Part shown: piece after piece, positions 7,942 through 16,419 of the stretch
Position numbering within the stretch: position 1 is the stretch's first letter
Layout: each line of letters starts with the position of its first letter
Source: an uncultured Clostridia bacterium
GTDB taxonomy: Bacteria; Bacillota; Clostridia; Oscillospirales; Ruminococcaceae
Assembly (NCBI GenBank): GCA_947631995.1
Contig: CANRNT010000002.1
Location: forward strand, 1-64,000
Reading direction: 5' to 3'
Length of the DNA: 64,000 bases
Program-made: the position numbers and the translations under genes
Notes under the pieces: model-generated
Seen by the model: the letters and a program-made list of their open reading frames with translations, nothing else
The model's database searches: none
What the model was told of the DNA's origin: nothing

Positions 7942-8739
7942 ATGACAGACGGTAACGATATAAAGAAACGAGTGGTCGTTAAGTTGGGAACATCAACGCT
8001 GACGCATAAAACGGGCAGGCTGAATATAAGACGTATCGAGAAGATAGTCAAGAACCTTGCCGATATGCACAACGGCGGCTGGGAGATAATACTCGTGTCC
8101 AGCGGCGCGATAGGTCTGGGCATGGCGAAGCTCGGTCTTATGGAAAAGCCTAAGGAGACCCCTCTGAAGCAGGCGTGCGCGGCTGTAGGTCAATGCGAGC
8201 TGATGTATTTTTACGATAAGCTGTTCTCGGATTATAACCTCAATGTAGCGCAAATGTTGCTGACGAAGTATATATTGCTGGAGGACAGGAGACAAAACGT
8301 CCAGAACGCGCTGAAGGAGCTGCTCAGCTTCAACGTTATACCAATAGTCAACGAGAACGATACGGTGGCTATAGACGAGCTGGAGCTGGAGGTAGGGGAG
8401 AACGACTCTCTCGCCGCAACGGTGGCTGTTTTGGCGCAGGCGGATATGCTCATAATAATGTCCGATATAGACGGGCTTTATGACGACGACCCGCGCAAGA
8501 ACCCCGACGCAAAGCTGATATCGGCAGTTTACGAGATAGACGACGCCGTAAGAGAGCTTGCCGGTGAGGCAGGCACGGCGCTCGGAAAGGGCGGTATGAA
8601 AACAAAGATAAACGCCGCTCAGATAGCGGTCGAGAACGGTATAGATATGCTGATAGTGAACGGCAGAGACCCCGATGTGCTGTATGATATATTCGAGCGC
8701 AAACCGGTCGGAACACTGTTCAAGGCAAAGGAAAAATGA
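7942..8739 (+). CDS. proB: Glutamate 5-kinase
   Basis: Phosphorylates glutamate with ATP to glutamyl-5-phosphate, the first step of proline synthesis, in the cytoplasm. The 265 aa correspond to the amino-acid-kinase domain alone, with VVKLGTSTLT at the N-terminus, ILVSSGAIGLG, NENDTVA and a GKGGMKTKINAA segment. The C-terminal PUA domain found in many ProB proteins is absent, a common short form. proA follows 22 bases later, and the two act as a complex on an unstable intermediate. Confidence 0.95.
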   Translation: MTDGNDIKKRVVVKLGTSTLTHKTGRLNIRRIEKIVKNLADMHNGGWEIILVSSGAIGLGMAKLGLMEKPKETPLKQACAAVGQCELMYFYDKLFSDYNLNVAQMLLTKYILLEDRRQNVQNALKELLSFNVIPIVNENDTVAIDELELEVGENDSLAATVAVLAQADMLIIMSDIDGLYDDDPRKNPDAKLISAVYEIDDAVRELAGEAGTALGKGGMKTKINAAQIAVENGIDMLIVNGRDPDVLYDIFERKPVGTLFKAKEK

Positions 8740-8761
8740 TGAACAAGGAGGTCGGTACGAT

Positions 8762-10018
8762 ATGAACCTTAACTACATCGAGGTGCTGGGCACTAACGCG
8801 AGGATAGCAGGAGCGGAGCTGGCAGCCGCCATGACGGCGCAGAAAAACGACGCTCTTACCGAGATAGCCCATATACTCCGAAGGAGCTGCGAAAAAATAA
8901 TCTCGCAGAACCTGCTGGATATAAAGCGCGCTAAGGAAAAGGGTATGTCGCAGTCTATGCTTGATAGGCTCGCCCTGAATGAGAGCCGTATCGAAGCCAT
9001 AGCAGCCGCCTGCGAGAACATCACAAAGCTTGACGATCCTGTCGGAATGGTCGACGGCGGCGGTGTGAGACCCAACGGCATAAAGATAGTAAAAACAAGA
9101 GTTCCGCTCGGTACCGTAGGCATAATATACGAGGCTCGCCCGAACGTTACCGTGGACGCGGCTGCGCTTTGTCTTAAAAGCGGAAATGCCGTCATACTCA
9201 GGGGCGGCAGCGAGGCTTACCATTCAAACAAGTGCCTTGTTGACCTTATGAGAACGGCGGTGGAGCGCGCGGGATTTGATCCGAATATAATACAGCTCGT
9301 GGAGAATACCGCAAGAGAAGTAGCTATGATGATGATGAAAGCCAACGGCTATATAGACGTGCTGATACCGAGAGGCGGAGCAGGTCTGATAAATACCGTC
9401 GTGCAGAACGCTACTGTTCCCGTTATAGAAACGGGAAAGGGAAACTGTCATATATATATCGACGAGAGCGCGGATCTGGATATGGCGGTCGAGGTCACAG
9501 ATAATGCCAAAACGCAAAGGCCGTCGGTGTGCAACGCTATTGAGACCTGCCTTGTGCACAGAGCGGTCGCGGAAAGATTTCTGCTCATGCTCAAAAAGCG
9601 TCTGGATAAGCATAACGTTGAGATACGCGGCGACAGAATGACCAGAATGATACTGGGAAGCGACGTAGTTCCCGTTACGGAGGAGGATTACGCCGCCGAG
9701 TTCGGGGATTATATACTCGCCGTCAGGGTCGTTGACGACTTTGCGCAGGCGATAGAGCATATCCGCAAGTATTCAACGGGTCACAGCGAATGTATCATAA
9801 CCGAAAGCCTGTATGCGGCGGAGGAATTTCAGCGGCGTATAGACGCGGCCTGCGTCTATGTAAACTGCTCGACGAGATTTACGGACGGCGAACAAATGGG
9901 TCTGGGAGCGGAGATAGGCATATCTACGCAGAAGCTCCACACCAGAGGCCCTATGGGTCTTAAAGAGCTTACCACGATAAAGTGGCTGATAAACGGAAAC
10001 GGTCAGATAAGAACATGA
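8762..10018 (+). CDS. proA: Gamma-glutamyl phosphate reductase
   Basis: Reduces glutamyl-5-phosphate with NADPH to glutamate semialdehyde. The 418 aa show the aldehyde-dehydrogenase fold with RVPLGTVGIIYEARPNVT, ILRGGSEA, VIETGKGNCH and the catalytic Cys in RPSVCNAIET. The ATG at 8762 is chosen because AACAAGGAGG lies upstream and it gives the usual family length; a longer in-frame reading from 8675 runs back into proB. No proC gene is present in the window, so the last step to proline is encoded elsewhere. Confidence 0.95.
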   Translation: MNLNYIEVLGTNARIAGAELAAAMTAQKNDALTEIAHILRRSCEKIISQNLLDIKRAKEKGMSQSMLDRLALNESRIEAIAAACENITKLDDPVGMVDGGGVRPNGIKIVKTRVPLGTVGIIYEARPNVTVDAAALCLKSGNAVILRGGSEAYHSNKCLVDLMRTAVERAGFDPNIIQLVENTAREVAMMMMKANGYIDVLIPRGGAGLINTVVQNATVPVIETGKGNCHIYIDESADLDMAVEVTDNAKTQRPSVCNAIETCLVHRAVAERFLLMLKKRLDKHNVEIRGDRMTRMILGSDVVPVTEEDYAAEFGDYILAVRVVDDFAQAIEHIRKYSTGHSECIITESLYAAEEFQRRIDAACVYVNCSTRFTDGEQMGLGAEIGISTQKLHTRGPMGLKELTTIKWLINGNGQIRT

Positions 10019-10026
10019 ATGAAAAT

Positions 10027-10061
10027 GAAAAACTTCCCGAAAAAATTCGGGGAGTTTTTTT
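10027..10061 (+). terminator. Intrinsic terminator of proBA
   Basis: AACTTCCCG pairs with CGGGGAGTT across an A-rich loop and runs into TTTTTTT, starting about 10 bases after the proA stop. Confidence 0.85.
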
Positions 10062-10116
10062 ACGCGTATTTTTTCGGACGGCCGAGCAGATAATAACGTC
10101 GAAAGGAGCTGAAAGC

Positions 10117-10239
10117 ATGACTTTTATAAGATGTGATGATGATTGCAGATATCAGCAGGAGGGAGTTTGCACATTGGATACGGTGACGGCAAAGGATATC
10201 AGCGCGGACGAGCGGTGTGAGTTTTTCGCAAAGAGGTAG
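10117..10239 (+). CDS. 40-aa cysteine-rich small protein
   Basis: A short protein with four Cys at positions 6, 10, 17 and 34 (CDDDC, then GVCTLD, then RCEFF), a pattern like the small metal-binding proteins sometimes placed in DUF1540. GAAAGGAG lies about 10 bases before the ATG at 10117, which supports it as a real gene, and longer readings from 9982 overlap proA. The function is unknown; zinc or iron-sulfur binding is inference from the cysteines. The P-loop ATPase gene follows after 56 bases, so a shared transcript is possible. Confidence 0.65.
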   Translation: MTFIRCDDDCRYQQEGVCTLDTVTAKDISADERCEFFAKR

Positions 10240-10295
10240 CAACGGAGGGCGTTTTTTCATAAAATAGACTGAGCAAATCAAAAAGGAGGATATTT

Positions 10296-11372
10296 ATGGA
10301 AAAATATTTTTTAGGCTCAATGGCTGAGGAAGGCTTCCGCAGCGATTTTTACAAGCTCATCTCTTCGGAGGGAGTGTACACCTACATACTCAAAGGCGGA
10401 GCGGGAACGGGAAAGTCCTCGCTGATGAAAAAGGTCGCGCAGAAGCTTGCGGATAAGAGCGATATCGTAACATACTGCTGTTCGTCCGACCCCGACAGTC
10501 TGGACGCAGTATACGTCAAGGCCGCCGACGCTTTGGTGGTGGACGGCACAGCTCCGCACACGTTCGACCCCGAGTTTCCCGCAGTCAAGCAAAGGATAGT
10601 CAATCTCGGAGACCATTGGGATACGGAAAAGCTCAGGGAAAATACGTCCGATATAATAGGCGTTACCCTCAAGCACCGCGGATACATGAACACCGTGAAA
10701 AGCTATGTTGCGGCGATGACTAAGCTGTTCGACGATACATATTTTGCAGCGGAAGACGACGCTGCTGTTTCAAGGATAGAGGTTTTCGCAGAAAAGACCG
10801 CCGCGAAGCTCATGCCCAAAAAGTGTGCGCCGAAGCACGGAAAGGTAACCTTCTCGCTGCTTGCCGCCGTATCCCCGAAAGGCTATATGACGCAAAAATG
10901 TACTCTTGAGGACTACGACAAGGTCTTTGTTCTCAAGGACGACTACTATGCGGCAGGCGATATGTTTTTGAAAAAGCTTGCCGATGAGGCTGTTCGCAGA
11001 GGATATGACGTTACCGTAAGCAAGTGTAATATGTTCACACAGAGCGTTTATGAATTCGTGCTTGTCAAGGAGCTTGGAATGGCGTTTGCAATGTCTACTC
11101 CGATGAACGGTCTTGCGGTGGAAAATGCCGTGAAAGTGAACATTATGAGATTTTACGATAAAAAGAGCATGGCAGTCAAAAAGCAGCGTCTTAAAATGAA
11201 CAGGAGCGCCTGCTCAAAGCTTCTTGACGAAGCGGTGCAGACGCTCGCGGACGCAAAATCGGTGCATGACGAGATAGAGAAATATTACATCGCCGCTATG
11301 GATTTCTCATCTGTTGACAAAACGGCGCAGATGTTGTGTGATATGATAAACGATAGCTCATCTGTTCAGTAG
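10296..11372 (+). CDS. Tandem P-loop ATPase with one decayed nucleotide site
   Basis: A 358-aa protein resembling the clostridial/bacillar ATPases grouped under PRK06851. The first half carries an intact Walker A (LKGGAGTGKSSLMKK, about residues 32-46). The second half repeats the same architecture: LLAAVSPKGY mirrors FLGSMAEEGF, and KDDYYAAGDMFLKKLADEA sits exactly where a second P-loop should be but has lost the GxxGxGKS residues. This reads as an internal duplication with one active and one pseudo site. The cellular role is unknown. AAAGGAGGATATTT gives an excellent ribosome site. The 3' end overlaps the convergent tspO gene by 15 bases. Confidence 0.75.
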   Translation: MEKYFLGSMAEEGFRSDFYKLISSEGVYTYILKGGAGTGKSSLMKKVAQKLADKSDIVTYCCSSDPDSLDAVYVKAADALVVDGTAPHTFDPEFPAVKQRIVNLGDHWDTEKLRENTSDIIGVTLKHRGYMNTVKSYVAAMTKLFDDTYFAAEDDAAVSRIEVFAEKTAAKLMPKKCAPKHGKVTFSLLAAVSPKGYMTQKCTLEDYDKVFVLKDDYYAAGDMFLKKLADEAVRRGYDVTVSKCNMFTQSVYEFVLVKELGMAFAMSTPMNGLAVENAVKVNIMRFYDKKSMAVKKQRLKMNRSACSKLLDEAVQTLADAKSVHDEIEKYYIAAMDFSSVDKTAQMLCDMINDSSSVQ

Positions 11373-11831
11373 CCATACTGCGGCGTTCAGTACAGCCGCA
11401 AAAGCTACCCACACCGCATAGGGTATCTGTAAAAGACCCGCAAGCTTGTCGGCTTTGTAAAACTCGTATGCAAAGCATATCACCCACGCAAGCAAAAGGA
11501 GTATCCATAAAAATGCAAGCATAAAGTTTTGCATATCGAAAAATATAACGCCCCACAGAAAGTTCACGGGCAGATGTGCAAAGTAGGTGAGCAGCGCCTT
11601 TTTGCGGTTCGGTGCGCCGCCCTTTAGGACGATGTAGGAAGACACCGCCATAAGCAGGAAAAGTATTCCCCACACGATAGGGAAGACCTTGCCCGAGGGC
11701 GCGAAAAACGGCTTTTTGATCTGCTCGTAGACCTTGCTGCTGTTCATAGTTGCAAGGGCTGACAGAGCGAGAGTGCCGCCAGCCGCCAGCAATGCCACAG
11801 CGGCGTACTTTATCTTATCAACAAAACGCAT
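11358..11831 (-). CDS. tspO: TspO/MBR family membrane protein
   Basis: A 157-aa five-helix membrane protein of the TspO/translocator family, with aromatic-rich segments KPFFAPSGKVFPIVWGILF and FLWGVIFF typical of it. TspO proteins bind porphyrins and related ligands in the membrane and are linked to tetrapyrrole and stress responses; a bacterial role is not settled. It is convergent with the ATPase gene and overlaps it by 15 bases, so each must terminate within or past the other. Upstream lies the long palindromic non-coding block. Confidence 0.9.
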   Translation of the reverse strand: MRFVDKIKYAAVALLAAGGTLALSALATMNSSKVYEQIKKPFFAPSGKVFPIVWGILFLLMAVSSYIVLKGGAPNRKKALLTYFAHLPVNFLWGVIFFDMQNFMLAFLWILLLLAWVICFAYEFYKADKLAGLLQIPYAVWVAFAAVLNAAVWLLNR

Positions 11832-11929
11832 ACCGTAAAGCTCCTTAAAAAATTCTCTGCTTTATGGTATGCGCGTTTGTTAGATATTATTCTTTTGACT
11901 TTATACAAAACTTTAAGTTCCTGTCAAAA

Positions 11930-12580
11930 AACTGAAAGTTTTCGGTCGACCCTTTTTCAAAAGGGTCGTCAGGTCGAGGGTGAAACCCTCGTCGCCGTCC
12001 GCAGACGGCGAAAGCCCCTTACAGCGTGCGCTCTGCAAGGGGTGAATTCAGAAACAGTCCTGTGGACTGTTTCTGGAGAGGGGAGGCTCTGCAAGAGAGA
12101 GCCTCCCCTTGTTGTAGCGCAACGCTCTCTTTCCGCGTTCTCTCAGAGAACGCCAAACAAAGTGAAAAGTTTCTATAAACAGGTTTAAAAAGGAAATCCC
12201 ACCTACTATCCTCCCAAACAAAATGCTGGAAGAATATTCTGCCAGCTACTTTTCTGTTAACGGGTGGACTGTGGGTGGGTATCAGAAACAAAATAACGAT
12301 AGGCAAGGGGCGTGGTTTTTCACTTACCACGGCGTTCCAGAATGGAACGCAGAAAGAGAGCGATATCTTCTCACAGGAAAATCCCTCTCTTGCAAGGGAT
12401 TAGCGTTCCCAAAGGGAACGCCCGAAGAATTATTTCGCCCCAAAAATTAAAAGCGAAATAATTCTTCCCGCGGCTGCTTGCAGACGCTACACCTATTTTC
12501 GGAGCGCACGCTGTGTTTTCGGGGGCGCCGCCCCATACCCCGCAAGCCTTTTGAAAAAGGCTTGACCGAAAACTTTTATT
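11930..12580. repeat. Palindromic element family II, copy 1 (long non-coding block)
   Basis: The roughly 740-base gap 11832-12575 holds no convincing gene. Its ends are mutual inverted repeats: GAAAGTTTTCGGTC at 11934-11947 against GACCGAAAACTTT at 12564-12576, each next to a small hairpin (CCCTTTTTCAAAAGGG on the left, AAGCCTTTTGAAAAAGGCTT on the right). Between them lie further hairpins, including the CGTTCTCTCAGAGAACG palindrome near 12134-12150, a GGGGAGGCTCTGCA/GAGAGCCTCCCC stem near 12078-12112, and AAACAGTCC/GGACTGTTT near 12051-12072. The left part is an inverted copy of 14760-15000. The last 43 bases equal 14957-14999. Confidence 0.75.
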
Positions 12581-13484
12581 CTTCTTGCTTTTTAATACTT
12601 TTCAGCATAGCGTTCGCACGGACTATCATAAACACCGCCATTAAAATAACTATCGTGCACACTCCGCCGCCGACCGCTCTGGTCATTGTTTTGTTGAAGT
12701 CTGCGCTGTCATTACCGCCAAACTGCGTAAGCATGGCAGTTGTAAGTGAAAGTATAGAGACCAGCGCAGAGACTAGATTTATTGCCTTTGCGGCAGAAAG
12801 CAATGGACTTTTGTGCCTGCGGAATTTTACAATGTTTATGACTGACGTTATCACCATATAGAACGAATAAAACGCCATGGCGTAAATAAGCGCGCCGGGG
12901 TACACAAAGCCGTTGCCGCGGTGGACTATCAGAATAACCACACCTGCCAGAGCCTGATTTATCAGAAGCAGCATTATTCCGCAAAGGCGGTAACGCTTTA
13001 TCTCGGCTACAATGTCGCTGTTTGATATGCGGTGTATCACCATAAGCCGAATTACAGCAAGCAAAATATAGTACACCGCCAGCGCAACAAACCACTCCGA
13101 GCGGTAGTATATACCCGAAAACAGCTTTACTGCTATGTACAGAATACTTACAAAAAAGCCCTGATACAGCGATACGCCCGTGCGGAAACGAACGTCCGAA
13201 AAATAGCGCTGACCTATTTTTGTTGAGCGAAATTTCCTCATAGGCGTACTGTCGTTTACATATTTTTTCAGCCAGCAGAAAGCTGCCGTCAGGTACTTAA
13301 AGCCTGTTATTGAAACGGTCAGAGCATATGCAGAGGCAAAATATGCAAAATAGCATATCACAGGCTGATGTATATGAAATATCGCCACGCAAAGTATAGT
13401 GCCAAAGCCTATTACAGCCGCGATAAGGGTAGGCACGGGCGGCAGGCAAAATACTCTTTTAAGAAAAGAAACAAACGCTTTCAT
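12576..13484 (-). CDS. Polytopic membrane protein of unknown function
   Basis: Not assigned to a named family. The 302 aa contain about eight hydrophobic segments, with a soluble loop near residues 75-105 rich in basic residues (RKFRSTKIGQRYF) and a short basic C-terminus. It starts 3 bases after the stop of the PHP gene and follows the same strand, so it is probably the last gene of that operon. Its stop codon lies inside the right end of the palindromic block. Proteins of this look are common in Clostridia, without known role. Confidence 0.6.
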   Translation of the reverse strand: MKAFVSFLKRVFCLPPVPTLIAAVIGFGTILCVAIFHIHQPVICYFAYFASAYALTVSITGFKYLTAAFCWLKKYVNDSTPMRKFRSTKIGQRYFSDVRFRTGVSLYQGFFVSILYIAVKLFSGIYYRSEWFVALAVYYILLAVIRLMVIHRISNSDIVAEIKRYRLCGIMLLLINQALAGVVILIVHRGNGFVYPGALIYAMAFYSFYMVITSVINIVKFRRHKSPLLSAAKAINLVSALVSILSLTTAMLTQFGGNDSADFNKTMTRAVGGGVCTIVILMAVFMIVRANAMLKSIKKQEE

Positions 13485-13487
13485 ATG

Positions 13488-14219
13488 CTACTCTTGCAAA
13501 ATATTCGGGTGTCTGAGAGCCTCAATAACAGCGGCGGCAGACTTTTCCTCGGCGTGCAGGAAATTCACAGGCTCGTTTATATCCTGCAAATAATGGGCGT
13601 CTGAATTGGTTATAGCCTTGCAGTTTTGCAGATAGGGATAGCCGTTTCTGAACTCCTCCAGCCGCGAGATGTTTTTCATCTCAAAGCTCTTGAATGTGCT
13701 GTCGGGCGGTATGAAGCCTAAGTTTGAAATTACCGAAGTCGTCGATTTGTCAACGTGCGCAGGCAAAGCCACCCCTCCGAAGCTCTCCGCCAATGGGAAA
13801 GCCTGCGAAAAGGATATGCTGGTCGCGCTTATAAGTAAAGTATCTTCAATGCCGACCGTCTCGTCGTCGCTGTTTTTTATAAGCTGCTCGCCGAAAAGCC
13901 CGGGGCTGTTCTGTATAGGCATTATTCTTTGGTGCACATACTCGTCAAGCTCCAAAGCCTTTTCAAGAGAGGGCATAAGCATAAGCACATGACATTCCTC
14001 GCTGGTGGTAAGCTCCATGGCGCATATCAGCGTGACCCCGTATGCGTCGGCGACTTCCTTTGCCGCCACGCAGTTTTTGGAGGAGTTGTGGTCTGAAAGC
14101 GCGATAACATCAAGCCCCTTTACATACGCCATGCCGACGATGTTTGCAGGGGTGCTTTCGTTGTCGCCGCAGGGTGAGAGGCAGGAATGTATATGCAGGT
14201 CATACGAAAGACTAAGCAT
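13488..14219 (-). CDS. PHP-domain metal-dependent phosphoesterase
   Basis: A 243-aa PHP protein. Metal-binding motifs appear in order: DLHIHSCLSPCGD at the N-terminus, ALSDHNS, GVTLICAMELTT, then PAHVDKS and NSDAHYL. PHP enzymes hydrolyse phosphoesters, for instance nucleotides or nucleotide messengers. The start is ATG at 14219; a reading from 14324 would extend into the DRTGG gene, whose stop at 14212 overlaps this start by 8 bases. PHP and DRTGG genes commonly neighbour [FeFe] hydrogenase genes in Clostridia, which suggests a signalling role there; that role is inference. Confidence 0.88.
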   Translation of the reverse strand: MLSLSYDLHIHSCLSPCGDNESTPANIVGMAYVKGLDVIALSDHNSSKNCVAAKEVADAYGVTLICAMELTTSEECHVLMLMPSLEKALELDEYVHQRIMPIQNSPGLFGEQLIKNSDDETVGIEDTLLISATSISFSQAFPLAESFGGVALPAHVDKSTTSVISNLGFIPPDSTFKSFEMKNISRLEEFRNGYPYLQNCKAITNSDAHYLQDINEPVNFLHAEEKSAAAVIEALRHPNILQE

Positions 14220-14547
14220 TTTGCATAAGCTCGTAAATTTCGAGCGAGGTCTCAAAAATAGGCTTGTCAGACTGCACAACGTTGATGTCTTGAATTTTGG
14301 CTTTCTCGACCATAACGCTGTCAAGAGCCGCGCCCTCGGAGAGCACTATAACAGCCATATCTGTAAGCGCCGCAACTGCCACGGCGTTTATGTTCGCCAT
14401 TATAGTTACCCATGCCGCGCCTGCAAAGCCTTTTGACATTACCACGCTCATGAGGTCGCAGTTGTAAATGCCGCTTATCTCTCTGTAGCCGGAGGAAACG
14501 TTAAGCGGACGGTATCCTGTTTTTTCTATAAGTTCGTTTACTGTCAT
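14212..14547 (-). CDS. DRTGG domain protein (copy 1)
   Basis: A 111-aa single DRTGG domain, the ligand-binding-like module also found in phosphotransacetylases. Visible features are GYREISGIYNCDLMSVVMSK and the internal repeat of small hydrophobic strands. AAAGGTGAT lies 3-11 bases before the ATG at 14547, which is preferred over a start at 14664 inside repeat DNA. It overlaps the PHP start by 8 bases. A second DRTGG gene lies at 17172-17525. Both sit beside HATPase or PHP partners, so a sensory role in hydrogen metabolism is plausible but unproven. Confidence 0.82.
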   Translation of the reverse strand: MTVNELIEKTGYRPLNVSSGYREISGIYNCDLMSVVMSKGFAGAAWVTIMANINAVAVAALTDMAVIVLSEGAALDSVMVEKAKIQDINVVQSDKPIFETSLEIYELMQNA

Positions 14548-14579
14548 ATTATCACCTTTTTGTATTGGATTTTTCACTT

Positions 14580-15010
14580 TATACAAAAGTGGGGGTTGTA
14601 ATATTATTTGCGCTTCCGCGTAGCCTGCGGAGCAGCGTAAACTTTTCATAATGCTATTGCGCACGCAAGCGTGCGCAGGGAAAAAGCTAAGGTCTTTTCA
14701 AAGGAGCGGCTCAGCTTTTAGAAGCAAGAAAACGAGAAGCAAGAGGCAAGATGTTAAGGCTTATCACTTGGTTCGGCGTTCTCTGAGAGAACGCGGAAGA
14801 ATAGTCGGGTCTTCTCAAAGGAGAGGCTCTCTCTTGCAGAGCCTCTCCTCTTTATAAACAGTCCACCGGACTGTTTATAAATTCACCTCTTGCAGAGCGC
14901 CTGCCGTATGGGGATTTCGCCCTCTGCGGAGGGCGACAATGGGCTCCGCCCCTTGACCCCGCAAGCCTTTTGAAAAAGGCTTGACCGAAAACTTTTATTT
15001 TCTTGACAAG
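14580..15010. repeat. Palindromic element family II, copy 2
   Basis: The 597-base gap 14548-15144 has no supported gene. Positions about 14770-15000 hold, in inverted order, the hairpins of copy 1: GGCGTTCTCTGAGAGAACGC (14773-14792), GAGAGGCTCTC/GAGCCTCTC, AAACAGTCCACCGGACTGTTT, CGCCCTCTGCGGAGGGCG, and AAGCCTTTTGAAAAAGGCTT. Bases 14957-14999 are identical to 12538-12580. Upstream, 14660-14680 is a separate GCGCACGCAAGCGTGCGC palindrome. The element separates the hydS-like gene from its usual DRTGG/PHP partners. Confidence 0.72.
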
Positions 15011-15144
15011 ATTTTATAATTAGTGCTAAAGTTGAAGTTGCAACTTCTTGCCTCTTGCTTCTATCTGAACCGCAGTAATGAAAAGCCTATGCTATCGCCG
15101 CAAGACCATTTCTAACTTCTCACTTCTAACATCTTGCTTCTAAT

Positions 15145-16419
15145 TTATATCCCGTTGAGGTCGCTTGCCATTTTGTGAATGTATTCCCTCAGCAGATGAA
15201 CGCAGTCTTTCTCGTTCGCAAGACCGCGCACGACGTCCTCCGCGAGGGCTTTGCAGGTAGGCGCGCCGCATGAGCCGCAGTCAAGCCCAGGCAGGCGCGA
15301 GCATATCTCCTCGACCTGCTCCATTTTCTTCAAGCCGTCGGCGAAGTCTTTGCCTAAGTTGAACACAGGCTTGTATTCTATCGCCTGCTCGATGTACGCG
15401 TTGCACGGCAGAGCCTCGCCCACGTGGGTTTTGGTAATGGGCATATATTTTCTTAACTGCTTCAGCTTGCTTTTGGCAACGTATGGGTTCTCGACCTGCA
15501 AAACGCCGCCAACACAGCCGCCCGAACAGGCGTTGAGCTCTATAAACTGCAAATGCGAGATCTTCTGATCTTCAAGATCCTCCAGAACGTTTATAACGTT
15601 CTCTATGCCGTCGGCAGCAAGATAGTTGTCAAGCAGCAGACCGCTTGCCTCGCCGCCCGACGCGCCCCAGCTTATGCCTATCTTGCCCGAATGCGCAAGC
15701 TCCGAGCTTTCGTCGGCTGTCTGCACCATTAGCGGCAGTATTTTAGGGTATACATCTTTTATCGCTATTACGGCGTCTATCGCGCTCTTGTCGCAGCCGA
15801 GGGGGTTTTTAACGGACGTAACTTTGGCAGGGCAGGGGGATATGAAAATTATGCCTATGTCACTTTCCGACAGACCTGTTTTCTCCATGGCTATGCGCCT
15901 AGCCTCCGAAGCGGCTATCTCAACGGGCGCGTTCACCTGTATAAGATGTTCCAAAAGATTGGGAAATCTCACCTGTATGAGCCTTACCACAGAGGGGCAG
16001 GCGGTGGAGATGAACGGCGCGTTTTCGGGGTGCTTACTTATATAATCGCGCGAGAGCTCGGAAACTATCTCAGCCGCTGCGGATACCTCGTACACGTCGT
16101 CAAAGCCCATAAGCTTCAATGCGCGCAGAACTATGTTTATGTCGTCAAGATTGTTGAACTGCGCGTAGAATGACGGCGCAGGAAGTGCCACGGTGTACTT
16201 ATAGTTGTCCAGCACGTCAAGCGGATCGTAAAACGCCTTTTTTGCATGGTGCGGGCACACCCTGATACATTCTCCGCAGTCAATGCAGAAGTCTTGTATG
16301 ATATGCGCCTTTCCTCCGCGCACCCTTATCGCCTGAGTGGGACAGCGCTTTATGCAGTTTATGCACCCCATGCACTTGTCAGGGTCGAGCCGCACGGAAT
16401 TTGTGTATTTTTCGCTCAT
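15145..16419 (-). CDS. hydS: HydS-like sensory [FeFe] hydrogenase
   Basis: A 424-aa iron-sulfur protein: two N-terminal 4Fe-4S sites (C16/19/22/26 and C45/48/51/55), a hydrogenase H-domain and a C-terminal Fe-S domain (C373, C381, C384, C389). The four presumed H-cluster ligands are present (C141 in STACPS, C196 in SPCPAK, C298 and C302 in NACSGGC). The neighbouring proton-shuttle Cys of catalytic enzymes is Ala140, and the motifs deviate from MPC and GCxxGG. This fits the putative hydrogen-sensing hydrogenase type described in Ruminococcus albus. The start at 16419 has GGGAG upstream. DRTGG, PHP and HATPase neighbours support a signalling role. Confidence 0.82.
   Translation of the reverse strand: MSEKYTNSVRLDPDKCMGCINCIKRCPTQAIRVRGGKAHIIQDFCIDCGECIRVCPHHAKKAFYDPLDVLDNYKYTVALPAPSFYAQFNNLDDINIVLRALKLMGFDDVYEVSAAAEIVSELSRDYISKHPENAPFISTACPSVVRLIQVRFPNLLEHLIQVNAPVEIAASEARRIAMEKTGLSESDIGIIFISPCPAKVTSVKNPLGCDKSAIDAVIAIKDVYPKILPLMVQTADESSELAHSGKIGISWGASGGEASGLLLDNYLAADGIENVINVLEDLEDQKISHLQFIELNACSGGCVGGVLQVENPYVAKSKLKQLRKYMPITKTHVGEALPCNAYIEQAIEYKPVFNLGKDFADGLKKMEQVEEICSRLPGLDCGSCGAPTCKALAEDVVRGLANEKDCVHLLREYIHKMASDLNGI

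Noticed and set aside
11877..12450. Three overlapping frames of 75-103 codons in the non-coding block
   Set aside because: They translate the hairpin repeats, lack ribosome sites and have low-complexity, biased composition.
12478..12861. A 127-codon plus-strand frame across the repeat end and the membrane protein gene
   Set aside because: Half is repeat DNA and half is antisense to the minus-strand membrane protein.
14651..14857. A 68-codon frame in the second hairpin element
   Set aside because: Arg/Ser-rich translation of repeat hairpins without a start signal.
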